Shown here: positions 8,119 through 16,436 of the stretch, piece after piece | Layout of the letters: every line of letters starts with the position of its first letter | Numbering within the stretch: position 1 is the first letter of the stretch | Assembly (NCBI RefSeq): GCF_029868855.1 | Contig: NZ_JARWOV010000242.1 | Coordinates: forward strand, 1-33,433 | Reading direction: 5' to 3' | DNA length: 33,433 nt | DNA from: Nocardia carnea | GTDB lineage: Bacteria > Actinomycetota > Actinomycetes > Mycobacteriales > Mycobacteriaceae | Translations under genes and position numbers: made by a program | The notes under the pieces: generated by a model | Database searches by the model: none | The model's input: the letters and a program-made list of their open reading frames with translations, nothing else | Told to the model about the DNA's origin: nothing

Positions 8119-8618
8119 GTACGACCCACACCCTCAGCGTCCTGGTCGAGGACAAGCCCGGCGTCCTGGCCCGCGTGGCAAGCCTGTTCTCCCGCCGCGG
8201 ATTCAATATCGAATCCCTCGCGGTCGGCGCCACCGAGGTCAAGGACATCTCCCGGATGACCATCGTGGTCACCGTGGACGATCTGCCGCTGGAACAGGTC
8301 ACCAAACAGCTCAACAAGCTGGTGAACGTCATCAAGATCGTGGAGCAGGATCCGGAGACCTCGGTGGCCCGCGAGCTGATCCTGGTGAAGGTTCGTGCCG
8401 ACGCCAGCGTGCGCACCCAGGTCATCGAATCGGTGAACCTGTTCCGCGCCAAGGTGATCGATGTGTCGCCCGACGCGCTCACCGTCGAAGCGACCGGCAC
8501 CCGTTCCAAGCTCGACGCCCTGCTGCGGATGCTCGAGCCGTACGGCATCCGCGAGATCGTGCAATCCGGGGTGGTGGCCGTGGGCCGCGGACCCAAATCC
8601 ATCACCGCCACCCGCTGA
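8115..8618 (+). CDS. ilvN: Acetolactate synthase small (regulatory) subunit
   Basis: A 167-residue regulatory subunit that binds the large subunit, raises its activity and confers feedback inhibition by valine. The N-terminal ACT domain is plain (HTLSVLVEDKPGVLARVASL, RRGFNIESLAVG, DISRMTIVV). The C-terminal ALS_ss_C domain covers about residues 84-160 (ARELILVKVRAD, VIDVSPDALTVEATG, YGIREIVQSGVVAVGRGPK). Length is typical. The ATG overlaps the ilvB stop by 4 bases, with GAGGGG 11 bases upstream inside ilvB. Confidence 0.97.
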   Translation: MSTTHTLSVLVEDKPGVLARVASLFSRRGFNIESLAVGATEVKDISRMTIVVTVDDLPLEQVTKQLNKLVNVIKIVEQDPETSVARELILVKVRADASVRTQVIESVNLFRAKVIDVSPDALTVEATGTRSKLDALLRMLEPYGIREIVQSGVVAVGRGPKSITATR

Positions 8619-8673
8619 ACCACGGCCGGGCGCACCCCGCGCCTGACCGTTTTCCACGCCTCGTTTACCGTTT

Positions 8674-8688
8674 CCCGCGTTTCGCGGG
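8674..8688 (+). other. Small hairpin in the ilvN-ilvC gap
   Basis: CCCGCG, TTT, CGCGGG: a 6-bp GC-only stem in the 99-base gap between ilvN and ilvC. It is too short to call a terminator and has only TT after it. It could be an RNA-processing or partial-termination site separating ilvBN from ilvC. Confidence 0.35.
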
Positions 8689-8717
8689 TTCGAAATAGTC
8701 AGAAGGGATACCACCAA

Positions 8718-9731
8718 GTGGCAGTCGAGATGTTCTACGACGACGATGCCGATCTGTCGATCATCCAGGGCCGTAAGGTCGCGGTGATCGGGTACGGCAG
8801 CCAGGGGCACGCGCATTCGCTGAGCCTGCGCGATTCCGGCGTCGAGGTCCGTATCGGTCTGAAGGAGGGCTCGAAGTCGCGGGCCAAGGCCGAAGAGGCC
8901 GGGCTGACCGTCGGCACTCCGGCCGAGGTGTCGGAGTGGGCCGATGTGATCATGCTGCTGGCCCCCGACACCGCGCAGGCCGCGATCTTCACCAACGACA
9001 TCGAACCGAACCTGAAGGACGGCGACGCGCTGTTCTTCGGTCACGGCCTCAACATCCACTTCGGGCTGATCAAGCCGGCCGCCGAGATCACCATCGGCAT
9101 GGTGGCCCCCAAGGGTCCCGGTCACCTGGTGCGCCGTCAGTTCGTCGACGGCAAGGGCGTGCCCGCGCTGATCGCCATCGAGCAGGACCCCAAGGGTGAG
9201 GGCCAGGCCCTGGCGCTGTCGTATGCCAAGGGCATCGGCGGTACCCGCGCCGGGGTCATCAAGACCACGTTCAAGGAAGAGACCGAAACCGATCTCTTCG
9301 GTGAGCAGGCCGTGCTGTGTGGTGGCACCGAGGAACTGGTCAAGACCGGGTTCGAGGTCATGGTCGAGGCCGGTTACGCCCCGGAGATGGCCTACTTCGA
9401 GGTGCTGCACGAGCTGAAGCTGATCGTCGACCTGATGTATGAGGGCGGTATCGCCCGGATGAACTACTCGGTCTCCGATACCGCCGAATTCGGTGGCTAC
9501 CTGTCGGGTCCGCGGGTGATCGACGCCGGCACCAAGAAGCGGATGCAGGACATCCTCAAAGACATCCAGGACGGTACTTTCGTCAAGCGCCTGGTCGCCA
9601 ACGTCGAGGGCGGCAACACCGAACTCGAGGGCCTGCGCAAGGCCAATGCCGAGCACCCGATCGAGGTCACCGGTAAGAAGCTGCGCGATCTGATGAGCTG
9701 GGTCGACCGGCCGATCACCGAAACCGCCTGA
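8718..9731 (+). CDS. ilvC: Ketol-acid reductoisomerase (NADP+)
   Basis: A 337-residue class I enzyme that isomerises and reduces 2-acetolactate or 2-aceto-2-hydroxybutyrate using NADPH and Mg2+. The Rossmann motif GYGSQGHAHSLSLRDSG starts at residue 25; the Ser-rich beta2 loop (LKEGSKS) indicates NADPH preference. The knotted C-terminal domain contains the metal-binding motifs ETETDLFGEQAVLCGG and LHELKLIVDLMYEGG. The length is standard for the short class I form. The GTG at 8718 is preceded by AGAAGGG ten bases upstream. It is third in the ilvBNC operon and is followed by a strong terminator. Confidence 0.97.
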   Translation: MAVEMFYDDDADLSIIQGRKVAVIGYGSQGHAHSLSLRDSGVEVRIGLKEGSKSRAKAEEAGLTVGTPAEVSEWADVIMLLAPDTAQAAIFTNDIEPNLKDGDALFFGHGLNIHFGLIKPAAEITIGMVAPKGPGHLVRRQFVDGKGVPALIAIEQDPKGEGQALALSYAKGIGGTRAGVIKTTFKEETETDLFGEQAVLCGGTEELVKTGFEVMVEAGYAPEMAYFEVLHELKLIVDLMYEGGIARMNYSVSDTAEFGGYLSGPRVIDAGTKKRMQDILKDIQDGTFVKRLVANVEGGNTELEGLRKANAEHPIEVTGKKLRDLMSWVDRPITETA

Positions 9732-9753
9732 GCGGTTCGCTGAGACAGCGCTG

Positions 9754-9790
9754 AAAGGGGGCCCTTCCGCGGTTGCGGGAGGGCCCCTTT
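9754..9790 (+). terminator. Terminator of the ilvBNC operon
   Basis: AAAGGGG (one bulged G) CCCTTCCGC pairs with GCGGGAGGGCCCCTTT around a GGTT loop, 22 bases after the ilvC stop. The stem has 15-16 pairs with one G-T pair, and the 3' arm ends in TTT. Confidence 0.85.
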
Positions 9791-9848
9791 CCCGTTCACT
9801 CGCACCGCTTTGCGTGCTCGATGCGGTTACTTCGCTCGCGAGCCGATT

Positions 9849-9985
9849 GCGGCCGAGCGTGTACAGAGTCTATGTCCAAAGGTGTGCGCAGGTAGCGGCC
9901 GGGCGTGCGCCCGCCCCGCGACCAAACGTGCACAGTTATTGCGACCATGTGTGCGTCAGCTTGCGACCAAGCGTGCACACCAGCG
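9849..9985 (+). repeat. Six tandem 23-bp iteron-like units
   Basis: Six imperfect direct repeats start at 9849, 9872, 9895, 9918, 9941 and 9963, a constant period of 23, 23, 23, 23 and 22 bases. The best copies (4 and 6) read GCGACCAARCGTGCACA. All six share CC at unit positions 5-6 and GTG at 11-13. The array ends 11 bases before the ATG of the DUF4143 ATPase. The period is not a multiple of three, so it is not conserved for coding, although an open frame happens to pass through. A helically phased array of protein-binding sites is the likeliest reading. Confidence 0.8.
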
Positions 9986-9996
9986 AAGATGGCAGG

Positions 9997-11256
9997 ATGC
10001 CGAGCCCTGTTCCGTCCGGTCTCATCGCACGTAAAGCGCAGGTTATGGTCGAGGACGCGCTGGTGGATACTCGGGTTGTCGCGATCAACGGTGCCCGTCA
10101 GTCGGGAAAGAGCACACTAACTCGGTTGGTCGCCGAACAACACGAGTCGGCGCGAACTCTTACTCTCGACGACCCTGCGACTCTGCGGGCCGCGCATGAC
10201 GACCCTGTCAGTTTCGTCGAACACGATGGTCTCCTGGTCATCGATGAGGTGCAGCGAGCCCCGGAACTATTTTTGCCGATCAAGCTCGAGGTAGATACCG
10301 ATCCGACGCCGCGACGCTTCTTGCTCACCGGTTCGGCACAGGTTCTCGCTTTGAAATCACTTCCCGACGCGCTACCTGGACGGATGGAGACCATCGAGCT
10401 CTGGCCCTTTTCGCAGGGCGAGATCAATACCACACCCGACCGGTTCGTGGACGCCGCCTTCGCCCACGGTCCGAGGCTCGTCCATGATTCGACCCTGCGC
10501 CGTCGCCACTATCTGGAGCTGGCCGCCACCGGTGGCTACCCGGACGCGGTGCGCCGGACAGACCGCCGCAGGCCTGCCTTCTTCGAAAACTACCTCGATA
10601 CCTTGATCAAACGCGATATTCAGGAGATCGGGGCAATCGAACGGCCCACCCAACTTCGAAAGCTACTGCAACTCTTGGCGGTTCGCAGTGCGAACCTGCT
10701 GGTCCCGGGAACAGTCGCCGGTGAGCTCGAGGTCCATCGGACGACCGTCGCCCGCTACCTCGCACTGTTGGAAACCGTATTCCTCATCAAATCCATCCCG
10801 GCGTGGTCGTCGGGTGCCACTTACCGTGCGATCGGAACACCCAAACTCGCCTTTGTCGATTCCGGGATCCTTTGCCATCTACTCGGGCAAGGACCCGCCA
10901 GGCTCGCCGAGCCCGGCGGCGCCGCCGGCTCTGTACTCGAGAATTTCGTCCTTATGGAATTGGCTCGCCAGCTCACCTGGAACGACGAACGGGTGACCCT
11001 CTGGCATTACCGGACCAAGGACAAGGTCGAGGTGGACGCTGTGCTGGAAGCCGCCGACGGCCGGATCATCGGAATAGAAGTCAAAGCCGCAGCCACCGTC
11101 CGGAGCCATGATTTCGCTGGCCTCCGACATCTGCGTGAGCGTCTCGGTGAGCGTTTCATCGCGGGATTCATCCTCTACTCCGGCCGGCATTCGCTGCCGT
11201 TCGGCGACCGGCTTCGGGCGCTACCCATCGACGCGCTCTGGCACACCGCGCCGTAG
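9997..11256 (+). CDS. AAA-family ATPase with DUF4143 domain
   Basis: A 419-residue protein with an AAA_14-type P-loop domain in its first half: Walker A GARQSGKST at about residues 33-41 and Walker B LLVIDEVQRAPE. A sensor-like LLTGSAQVL follows. The second half is a DUF4143 domain that ends in a nuclease-like segment (VEVDAVLEAADGRIIGIEVKAA) resembling a PD-(D/E)xK core. This family is common in mobile or accessory DNA and its cellular role is unknown; some members sit beside toxin-antitoxin genes. I place the start at the ATG at 9997, just after the 23-bp array. An in-frame upstream start at 9814 would translate the repeat and add 61 residues with no family resemblance. Base composition is visibly less GC-biased than in the ilv genes, and with an insertion-sequence remnant just downstream this suggests transfer. 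Confidence 0.85.
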   Translation: MPSPVPSGLIARKAQVMVEDALVDTRVVAINGARQSGKSTLTRLVAEQHESARTLTLDDPATLRAAHDDPVSFVEHDGLLVIDEVQRAPELFLPIKLEVDTDPTPRRFLLTGSAQVLALKSLPDALPGRMETIELWPFSQGEINTTPDRFVDAAFAHGPRLVHDSTLRRRHYLELAATGGYPDAVRRTDRRRPAFFENYLDTLIKRDIQEIGAIERPTQLRKLLQLLAVRSANLLVPGTVAGELEVHRTTVARYLALLETVFLIKSIPAWSSGATYRAIGTPKLAFVDSGILCHLLGQGPARLAEPGGAAGSVLENFVLMELARQLTWNDERVTLWHYRTKDKVEVDAVLEAADGRIIGIEVKAAATVRSHDFAGLRHLRERLGERFIAGFILYSGRHSLPFGDRLRALPIDALWHTAP

Positions 11257-11733
11257 CCGGGTCTGCCGGGTTCAGGTCGTCGGGCTGAGAAGCTCGACCG
11301 CTGATTCCCGGTATGCTTTCCGCTTCTCCATTGCTGATGGCATGTGGGACAACTTATTCCAAGGATCTGGGCGGCGCAGGGAAACCGCGCCGCGGCTGCA
11401 TTGGCAGGTAGTCGCCTAGGTGTACTGACCACGGACCTTGGTAGCGGCGTGTCGGGCTGACAAAGGTGAGGACCTCCGGGCGAAGTGCGAGGTGTCTAGG
11501 AATGTATTCGCCGACCAGAGGTCATCGTGGTCCACCGTAATGCGCCGTTGTCCGAGTTGGGCCGGTTGCGGCTTGCTGGTCGTTCGCACTGCCTGGGCAC
11601 TCTCGTTCCGAGACGGAGCATCACGCCAAGACCCATGTGTACCCGGGCGAACTACAGTTGCGCGGAGGTGCCCGTGACCAACTGATTTCGGCGTCATGAA
11701 TGCCAAGACTCCGACAATGGTCAGGACGGCAGC
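11257..11733. other. Intergenic region with decayed DNA
   Basis: A 477-base gap between the ATPase and the ABC permease. The only recognisable content is the IS481-like transposase start at 11527. Base composition is lower in GC than the surroundings. I see no RNA gene. A 96-codon leftward open frame at 11416-11706 has no family resemblance and overlaps the transposase remnant. Confidence 0.5.
11527..11586 (+). pseudogene. IS481-family transposase N-terminal remnant
   Basis: From the GTG at 11527 the frame reads MVHRNAPLSELGRLRLA, which matches the start of IS481-type transposases (typically M(V/S)HxNAPLxxxGRLRLAR). The resemblance stops after about 17-19 codons and the rest of the transposase is absent. 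It is a short relic of an insertion, recognised from memory of the family, not by a search. Confidence 0.6.
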
Positions 11734-12939
11734 TCAGTCTTCGACACTCAGTGCCTGGCGGTAGGTCAGCCGTCCTTGTGTCTGCATCAATGAGCGGCGG
11801 TAGATCCGCTCGGCGACGACCACGATTCCGTAGGCGGTCGCCGCCATGACGGCCAGGGACACCAGCGGCTCCCACCACGCGGCCGTGCCTTCGGCGAGGC
11901 GGGCGGGCATGGTGACGATGGAGACGATCGGTACGTAGGACGCCACGGTCTGCGCTGTGCCGGATACGAAGATGCCGAGGAACAGCACGATCATGATCAG
12001 CATGCTCAGCGGGGTGGAGGTGGACTGCAGATCCTCGTTGCGGGTCGCCAGCGAGCCGGCGACGGCCCACAGGCTGGCCAGAGCGAGGAACCCGACGATG
12101 AAGAAGACGATGAACCATCCTGCCGCGCCCGCGATCTGGGTGACGCGCTCGGTACTTCCCATTATCGCCAACCCGGCCAGACCGGCGCCCGCGAACAGGA
12201 CGAGCTGCCCGAAGGCCATCAGGGTGTTGCCGATGACCTTCCCGATCAGCAACTGCCGCAACGGGATCGCGCTGGCCAGGATCTCGACGATACGGTTCTG
12301 CTTCTCCTCGACCACGCTCTGCGCGATGGACATGCCGAACAGCAGTGAGGCGACATAGAACAGGAACGCGAACACGAACGTGATGATCTGCGCGAAAGCC
12401 GGGTCGACCGACGACTCGTCGAGCACGTCGTAGGTCACCTGGCCGCCGCGGCCGAGTTCCTCGAGTGAGGTGCCGGCGGCCTCGGCGTTGCGTTGCAGCG
12501 CGAGTTGCTGTGCGGCGGTGGTCACGTAGGTGTTGACGTCGTCGTTCACCGACTCCTTGCCGACGAGTCGCCACCCGTCGGGTCCGGCGACGAGGCCGGC
12601 GTCGACATCGCCGGCGCGGACCTGCTGCTCGACGGCGGCGAGGTCGGCGACGGTCTGCGTGGTGAAGGTGACGTTGCTGTCGGCCAGTTCGGCGAGACCG
12701 CCGGCCGTCTGCGCCACCTGGGTCGCGTCGGGCCCGGTGACCGCGATATCAACTGTTTCGGTGCGCCCGCTCAGGAATCCGCTGACGGCCAGCGATGCGA
12801 CGATCGCCACGATGGTGATGACCGTCGAGATCAGGAAGTTGCGGTCGCGCAGTTTGACCATGACTTCCCGTTCGGTGACGATCCGCCACACTCCGTGCGG
12901 CGCGATATCCGCCGCTGCCTCTGGGTTCGGCCCGTTCAT
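11734..12939 (-). CDS. ABC-2 type exporter permease (NatB-like)
   Basis: A 401-residue membrane protein. There is a short cytoplasmic start, a first helix (NFLISTVITIVAIVASLAVSGFL), then a large extracytoplasmic domain (about 60-185) and a C-terminal bundle of five or six helices, for example IITFVFAFLFYVASLLFGMSIAQ, WFIVFFIVGFLALASLWAVAG and MLIMIVLFLGIFVSG. The conserved cytoplasmic motif VVEEKQNRIVEILASA follows the second helix. The layout is that of NatB/ABC-2 family permeases, which export Na+, drugs or peptides; the substrate here is unknown. The ATG at 12939 overlaps the 3' end of the ATPase gene by 4 bases, so the two form a coupled operon. Confidence 0.9.
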   Translation of the reverse strand: MNGPNPEAAADIAPHGVWRIVTEREVMVKLRDRNFLISTVITIVAIVASLAVSGFLSGRTETVDIAVTGPDATQVAQTAGGLAELADSNVTFTTQTVADLAAVEQQVRAGDVDAGLVAGPDGWRLVGKESVNDDVNTYVTTAAQQLALQRNAEAAGTSLEELGRGGQVTYDVLDESSVDPAFAQIITFVFAFLFYVASLLFGMSIAQSVVEEKQNRIVEILASAIPLRQLLIGKVIGNTLMAFGQLVLFAGAGLAGLAIMGSTERVTQIAGAAGWFIVFFIVGFLALASLWAVAGSLATRNEDLQSTSTPLSMLIMIVLFLGIFVSGTAQTVASYVPIVSIVTMPARLAEGTAAWWEPLVSLAVMAATAYGIVVVAERIYRRSLMQTQGRLTYRQALSVED

Positions 12940-13814
12940 GCCGTCACCTCCCGGAAGATCTCCGCGACCGACGGCCGCACCTCGGCGAATTCCTGCACCG
13001 ACCCGCGCGCCAGCGCCTCGGTGAGTACCTGGTCGGTGGTCGCGCCGGTCAGCTCGAGCAATACCCCCGATCCGTTGCGATCGACCACGCTGACCCCCGC
13101 GAACTCGTTCAACCAGCCGGTGTCCGCGCCGGCCCGCAGCCGATATCGCAGCGCACCGGCCTCGCGCAGTTCCGTCGCCGAGCCCTGCGCCACGACCCGC
13201 CCGTTCGCGAGAATCACCAGCCGATCACACAGCCGTTCCACCAGATCCAGCTGGTGCGAGGAGAACAGCACCGGTACACCCTGGCCGGCGTATTCGGCGA
13301 GCAGTTCCGCCATCGAGTCGACCGCGACCGGATCCAGCCCGGAGAACGGCTCGTCCAGTACCAATGCCGCCGGCTGTGTGACCACCGCCGCCGCGATCTG
13401 CACCCGCTGCTGGTTGCCGAGCGACAGCGATTCCAGCTTGTCCTTCCCCCGGTCCCCGAGCCCGAACCGCTCCAGCAGTTCCGTGGTCCGCCGTTTACCC
13501 TCGGCCGCCGAAAGTCCCCGCAGCCGGGCGAGATACACCAACTGATCCCGCACCGGCTGCTTCGGATACAATCCCCGTTCCTCCGGCATGTACCCGAAGG
13601 AACGCCGATCGGCGGCCGTGACCGGGCGCCCCTCCCAGCGCACCTCGCCGCCATGGATGGCCAGCACGCCCATGATCATCCGCATGGTGGTGGTCTTACC
13701 CGCGCCGTTGCCGCCGACGAATCCGGTGAGCGCGCCCGGCTCCACACCGAACGTCACGTCGTCGACGGCAGTCTTGTCGCCGAACCGGCGCACCAGATGC
13801 GAAACTTCGAGCAT
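12936..13814 (-). CDS. ABC exporter ATP-binding protein (NatA-like)
   Basis: A 292-residue ATPase: Walker A GGNGAGKTT near residue 34, Q-loop region YMPEERGLYPKQ, signature LSLGNQQR and Walker B with LVLDEPFSGLDP, then an H-loop (FSSHQ). After the nucleotide-binding domain there is a C-terminal domain of about 70 residues (ATELREAGALRYRL onward) seen in NatA- and DrrA-like exporters. It energises the permease encoded immediately downstream (4-base overlap). The ATG at 13814 is followed by the expected MLEVSHLVRRFGDKTAVDDV. Confidence 0.93.
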   Translation of the reverse strand: MLEVSHLVRRFGDKTAVDDVTFGVEPGALTGFVGGNGAGKTTTMRMIMGVLAIHGGEVRWEGRPVTAADRRSFGYMPEERGLYPKQPVRDQLVYLARLRGLSAAEGKRRTTELLERFGLGDRGKDKLESLSLGNQQRVQIAAAVVTQPAALVLDEPFSGLDPVAVDSMAELLAEYAGQGVPVLFSSHQLDLVERLCDRLVILANGRVVAQGSATELREAGALRYRLRAGADTGWLNEFAGVSVVDRNGSGVLLELTGATTDQVLTEALARGSVQEFAEVRPSVAEIFREVTA

Positions 13815-13913
13815 CGGACCTCCCCACTCGTGGATCGGCCCGACTCTACCTGTCCGCTGTCCCGATTCGCGGTGCCCGCCGCCGCGGTTACGTTCCCGGC
13901 AGCGGGCGATCGC

Positions 13914-15332
13914 TTACCCGGCCTGTTCGTGCACCGCTGCCGAGGGCGGTTCGGGTGCGCGCCGGATCACCAGAGCGCCGACGACGAGCCCGGCCCCTGC
14001 CAGCAGAGTGGCGACCAGGAAGGGATCGGCGGTGTGCAGCGCGGGCGCGAAGCCGAGTCCCACACAGACGGCGACGCCGGTGGCGCCACCGAGCTGATCG
14101 GCCGCCCGCTGTACGCCCGAGGCGGTTCCGGCATCGTCGTCGGTCACCTCGCTGACTGCGATGTATTGCAGGCCGACGAGTCCGAAGCCCATCCCGGCGG
14201 CGATGAGCAGCATCGCCGGAATCAGCCACGGCGCTGCGGCGTCCAGCGCAGCGGTGACCGCGATGACGGCCATCGCGCCGGCAGTGAAACCGAGACCCGC
14301 CAGCACACATACCCGCACTCCCCACCTGCCGAGCAGTTGAGGCACGAGCATGGAGAACGCGATCAGCGAGACCGCCAGTGGCAGCATCGTGACCCCGGCA
14401 GCCAACGGCCCGAAGCCCAGCTGGTCCTGCAGGTAGAACGTGAACAGCAGGAACGAGGTCGACAGTGCCCCGCTGAGCAGCATCGTGGTGACATTCGCGG
14501 TGACCCGGGCGCGATGGGCGAAGAACCCCAGCGGCAGTAGCGGGTTCGGGGAGCGGGCTTCCACGCGCACGAATCCGGCCCCGGCCAGTACCGCGCCCGT
14601 CAGCGCCGCCGCCGGAACCCAGGAGCACGTTCCGGGTTCACCGGCCCGGACCACGCCGAAGGTGAACAGCAGCGGGCATGCGATGAGCAGCAGTGCTCCC
14701 GGAATGTCGAGCGGTCCGGAGTCGCGGGCGTCGGGCCGGTCTCGTTCCACAAGGACGAGCGCCGCCACCACGACGACCAGGATGAACGGCACCGAGATCA
14801 GGAAGATCCACCGCCAGCCCAGGTGTGCGGTAATGATTCCGGACAGGACGAAGCCGAGCACCAGCCCGCAACTCGCCACCGCCGCCCATCCGCTCAAAGC
14901 CCGTGACCTGCTTCGCCCTTCGGGAAAGAGCAGAACAATGGTGGCCATCGCGGCCGGTAGAGCAATGGCCTCACCGGCACCCTGCAGGAGACGAGCCAGA
15001 ACAAGCAGGGCGAACGACGGCGCCAGCCCCGCCAGCAGCGACGCGGCCCCGAACAAGGTGGTGCCCGCCAGCAGCATTCGGCGCCGCCCGAGCAGATCGC
15101 CCAACCGCCCACCGAGCATCAGCAGCCCGCCACCGGTGATGGTGTAGCCGATCACCACCCAGGTCAGAACGTGGTCGCCCACCCCGAAATCGGTGCCGAT
15201 CGAGGGCAACGCGATATTGACCACGGTGACATCGACCGCGATGAAGAACTGCAGCATCGACATCGCACACAGCACCAGCCGTGAGCGCGTGGACGGGCCG
15301 TGCCCGCGTGCAGAAAGAATTCTCGAGAACAT
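13914..15332 (-). CDS. MFS transporter, DHA2 (EmrB/QacA-like) family
   Basis: A 472-residue proton-coupled exporter with about 14 predicted helices. The first helix contains the DHA2 start pattern (FIAVDVTVVNIALPSIG), and motif A is GGRLGDLLGRRRML. The loop after helix 4 and motif C-like GWAAVASCGLVLGFVLSG are present. Substrates in this family are drugs, dyes or cell-wall intermediates; none can be assigned. GGAG lies five bases before the ATG at 15332 but only two bases before the GTG at 15335, so I use the ATG. The gene is monocistronic, with a long 5' gap that holds a hairpin at 15436 and GGACGTCC repeats. Confidence 0.9.
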   Translation of the reverse strand: MFSRILSARGHGPSTRSRLVLCAMSMLQFFIAVDVTVVNIALPSIGTDFGVGDHVLTWVVIGYTITGGGLLMLGGRLGDLLGRRRMLLAGTTLFGAASLLAGLAPSFALLVLARLLQGAGEAIALPAAMATIVLLFPEGRSRSRALSGWAAVASCGLVLGFVLSGIITAHLGWRWIFLISVPFILVVVVAALVLVERDRPDARDSGPLDIPGALLLIACPLLFTFGVVRAGEPGTCSWVPAAALTGAVLAGAGFVRVEARSPNPLLPLGFFAHRARVTANVTTMLLSGALSTSFLLFTFYLQDQLGFGPLAAGVTMLPLAVSLIAFSMLVPQLLGRWGVRVCVLAGLGFTAGAMAVIAVTAALDAAAPWLIPAMLLIAAGMGFGLVGLQYIAVSEVTDDDAGTASGVQRAADQLGGATGVAVCVGLGFAPALHTADPFLVATLLAGAGLVVGALVIRRAPEPPSAAVHEQAG

Positions 15333-15402
15333 CACGTCTCCGTTGCTCAGAGAGGAATCCGAGCAGCAGGAAAGTGCCGCTCCGGACTGATCACGAAGCG
15401 AC

Positions 15403-15460
15403 TGGACGTCCCAGAAGAGGAGGTCTGTGAATCGAACGTCCCGCCGCTAGCGGGACGTCC
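15403..15460. promoter_or_regulatory. Hairpin and repeated GGACGTCC sites upstream of the MFS gene
   Basis: A perfect 9-bp inverted repeat, ACGTCCCGC / GCGGGACGT with a five-base loop, occupies 15436-15458. The octamer GGACGTCC occurs at 15404-15411 and again at 15453-15460, 49 bases apart, each with an extra flanking C or G run. The block sits about 70-130 bases before the exporter start. It could be a regulator-binding region or the end of the leftward TetR transcript; the sequence does not decide. Confidence 0.4.
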
Positions 15461-15600
15461 TGGTCACTGCCGCGCAGGCGGCGGAAGATGAAGCGCCGGA
15501 CATAACGCGAACCCTACCAGCAGCGGGTTGCCGCCCCAGCTCTACCGGTGCCCACCGAGACGCTTCTCGTGCATGTGCCGCCACGATCGGGTCCGGTCGC

Positions 15601-15768
15601 CCGCCGGATGGTCGATGGGCAGTCCGCTTCGGTACCACGGATGCCGTCCTGGTCGGGAGGAACTCCGACACCGGCTGCGGTCGAACCCGATACGTGATCG
15701 ACGACAACAGTCGCACTGTATGGCTCGTCTACGCCTGGCCTCGCAATCCCAAGGACACCGACTGCTGA
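15601..15768 (+). pseudogene. C-terminal fragment of an unidentified small protein
   Basis: In the frame beginning at 15601 the translation contains VRFGTTDAVLVGRN, then GRTRYVIDDNSRTVWLVYAW and PRNPKDTDC before a TGA at 15766-15768. It has the amphipathic beta-strand look of a genuine protein end, faintly reminiscent of RelE/ParE-type toxins, and no start codon or ribosome site in frame. The upstream part of the frame looks random. I regard it as a broken gene of unknown family, with low certainty. Confidence 0.3.
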
Positions 15769-15808
15769 AGCGTCGGTAACTGTTTGTGCCGGGGCGGGTT
15801 TCGGCAGA

Positions 15809-16387
15809 TCAGTGCGCCGCGGCGCCGCCCAGGACGAGATCGACTGCTGTCGTGAGATCCGCTTCGCGCACGTCCTCGGCGCGCAGGAAAAGGCGGAACC
15901 AGATGGCGCCCGCGAGCATGTCCATGATCAACCGGGGGTCGGTGTCTTCGGGTAGTTCGCCGCGATCGATGGCCCGGCGGAAGATCGGGTGTTCGCGCTC
16001 GGCGCGGTCGGCGAAGAAGGCTCGGCCTATTGCCGCGAGTGCGGGGCGGTACGGCGCGGCGGCCAGGACGGCGGCGGCGATGGGAGCGGTTGCGGGGCCG
16101 GTGAGCAGTGTGTGGATGCTGCGGGTCGTTTCGACGAGGTCGCCGCGGAGGCTGCCGGTATCGGGCACGGTGAAGGCGAGTAGATCCGAGTCGGTGAGAG
16201 CGGCGGCGAGTACCTCGTCCTTGGATTTCCACCAGCGGTAGAGCGTGGTTTTGTTGACTTCTGCGCGCGCGGCGACCGCTTCCATGGTCAGACCCTCGTA
16301 GCCCTTGTCCGCGAGTAGTTCCAGGGTCGCAGCGAAGATCGCGCCGGCGCGCCGTGGCCGGGCGCCGCCATCGGACACAGCATCCAT
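15809..16387 (-). CDS. TetR-family repressor
   Basis: A 192-residue regulator. The N-terminal helix-turn-helix domain (about residues 14-60) reads IFAATLELLADKGYEGLTME, VAARAEVNKTTLYRWWKSKDEV. A C-terminal ligand-binding and dimer domain (TetR_C-like) follows, with MDMLAGAIWFRLFLR near the end. It is divergent from the alpha/beta-hydrolase at 16472, with two palindromic operators in the 84-base gap, so it very likely represses both itself and the hydrolase. The ligand is unknown, but could be the hydrolase substrate. The long upstream open frame is a shadow of the hydrolase gene; the ATG at 16387 gives the family-typical N-terminus. Confidence 0.93.
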   Translation of the reverse strand: MDAVSDGGARPRRAGAIFAATLELLADKGYEGLTMEAVAARAEVNKTTLYRWWKSKDEVLAAALTDSDLLAFTVPDTGSLRGDLVETTRSIHTLLTGPATAPIAAAVLAAAPYRPALAAIGRAFFADRAEREHPIFRRAIDRGELPEDTDPRLIMDMLAGAIWFRLFLRAEDVREADLTTAVDLVLGGAAAH

Positions 16388-16398
16388 GCCCCAACGAT

Positions 16399-16418
16399 AC
16401 AACGCAACGTTGCGTTGT
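16399..16418. promoter_or_regulatory. TetR operator 1 (perfect 20-bp palindrome)
   Basis: ACAACGCAACGTTGCGTTGT is a perfect palindrome 11 bases upstream of the TetR start codon. It shares the ACGCAACGTTGCGT core with operator 2. Confidence 0.9.
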
Positions 16419-16436
16419 GGTGCGAAGTGGGCTAGT

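Noticed and set aside
7770..9656. 628-codon leftward open frame across ilvB, ilvN and ilvC
   Set aside because: Antisense of three unambiguous genes; it is His/Asp/Gly-rich shadow sequence without any domain.
9814..9996. N-terminal extension of the DUF4143 ATPase
   Set aside because: It would translate the 23-bp repeat array; the family-like protein starts at the ATG at 9997.
11257..11520. tRNA or small RNA gene in the gap after the ATPase
   Set aside because: GGTTCA-like strings occur, but I could not fold any cloverleaf or find matching acceptor arms.
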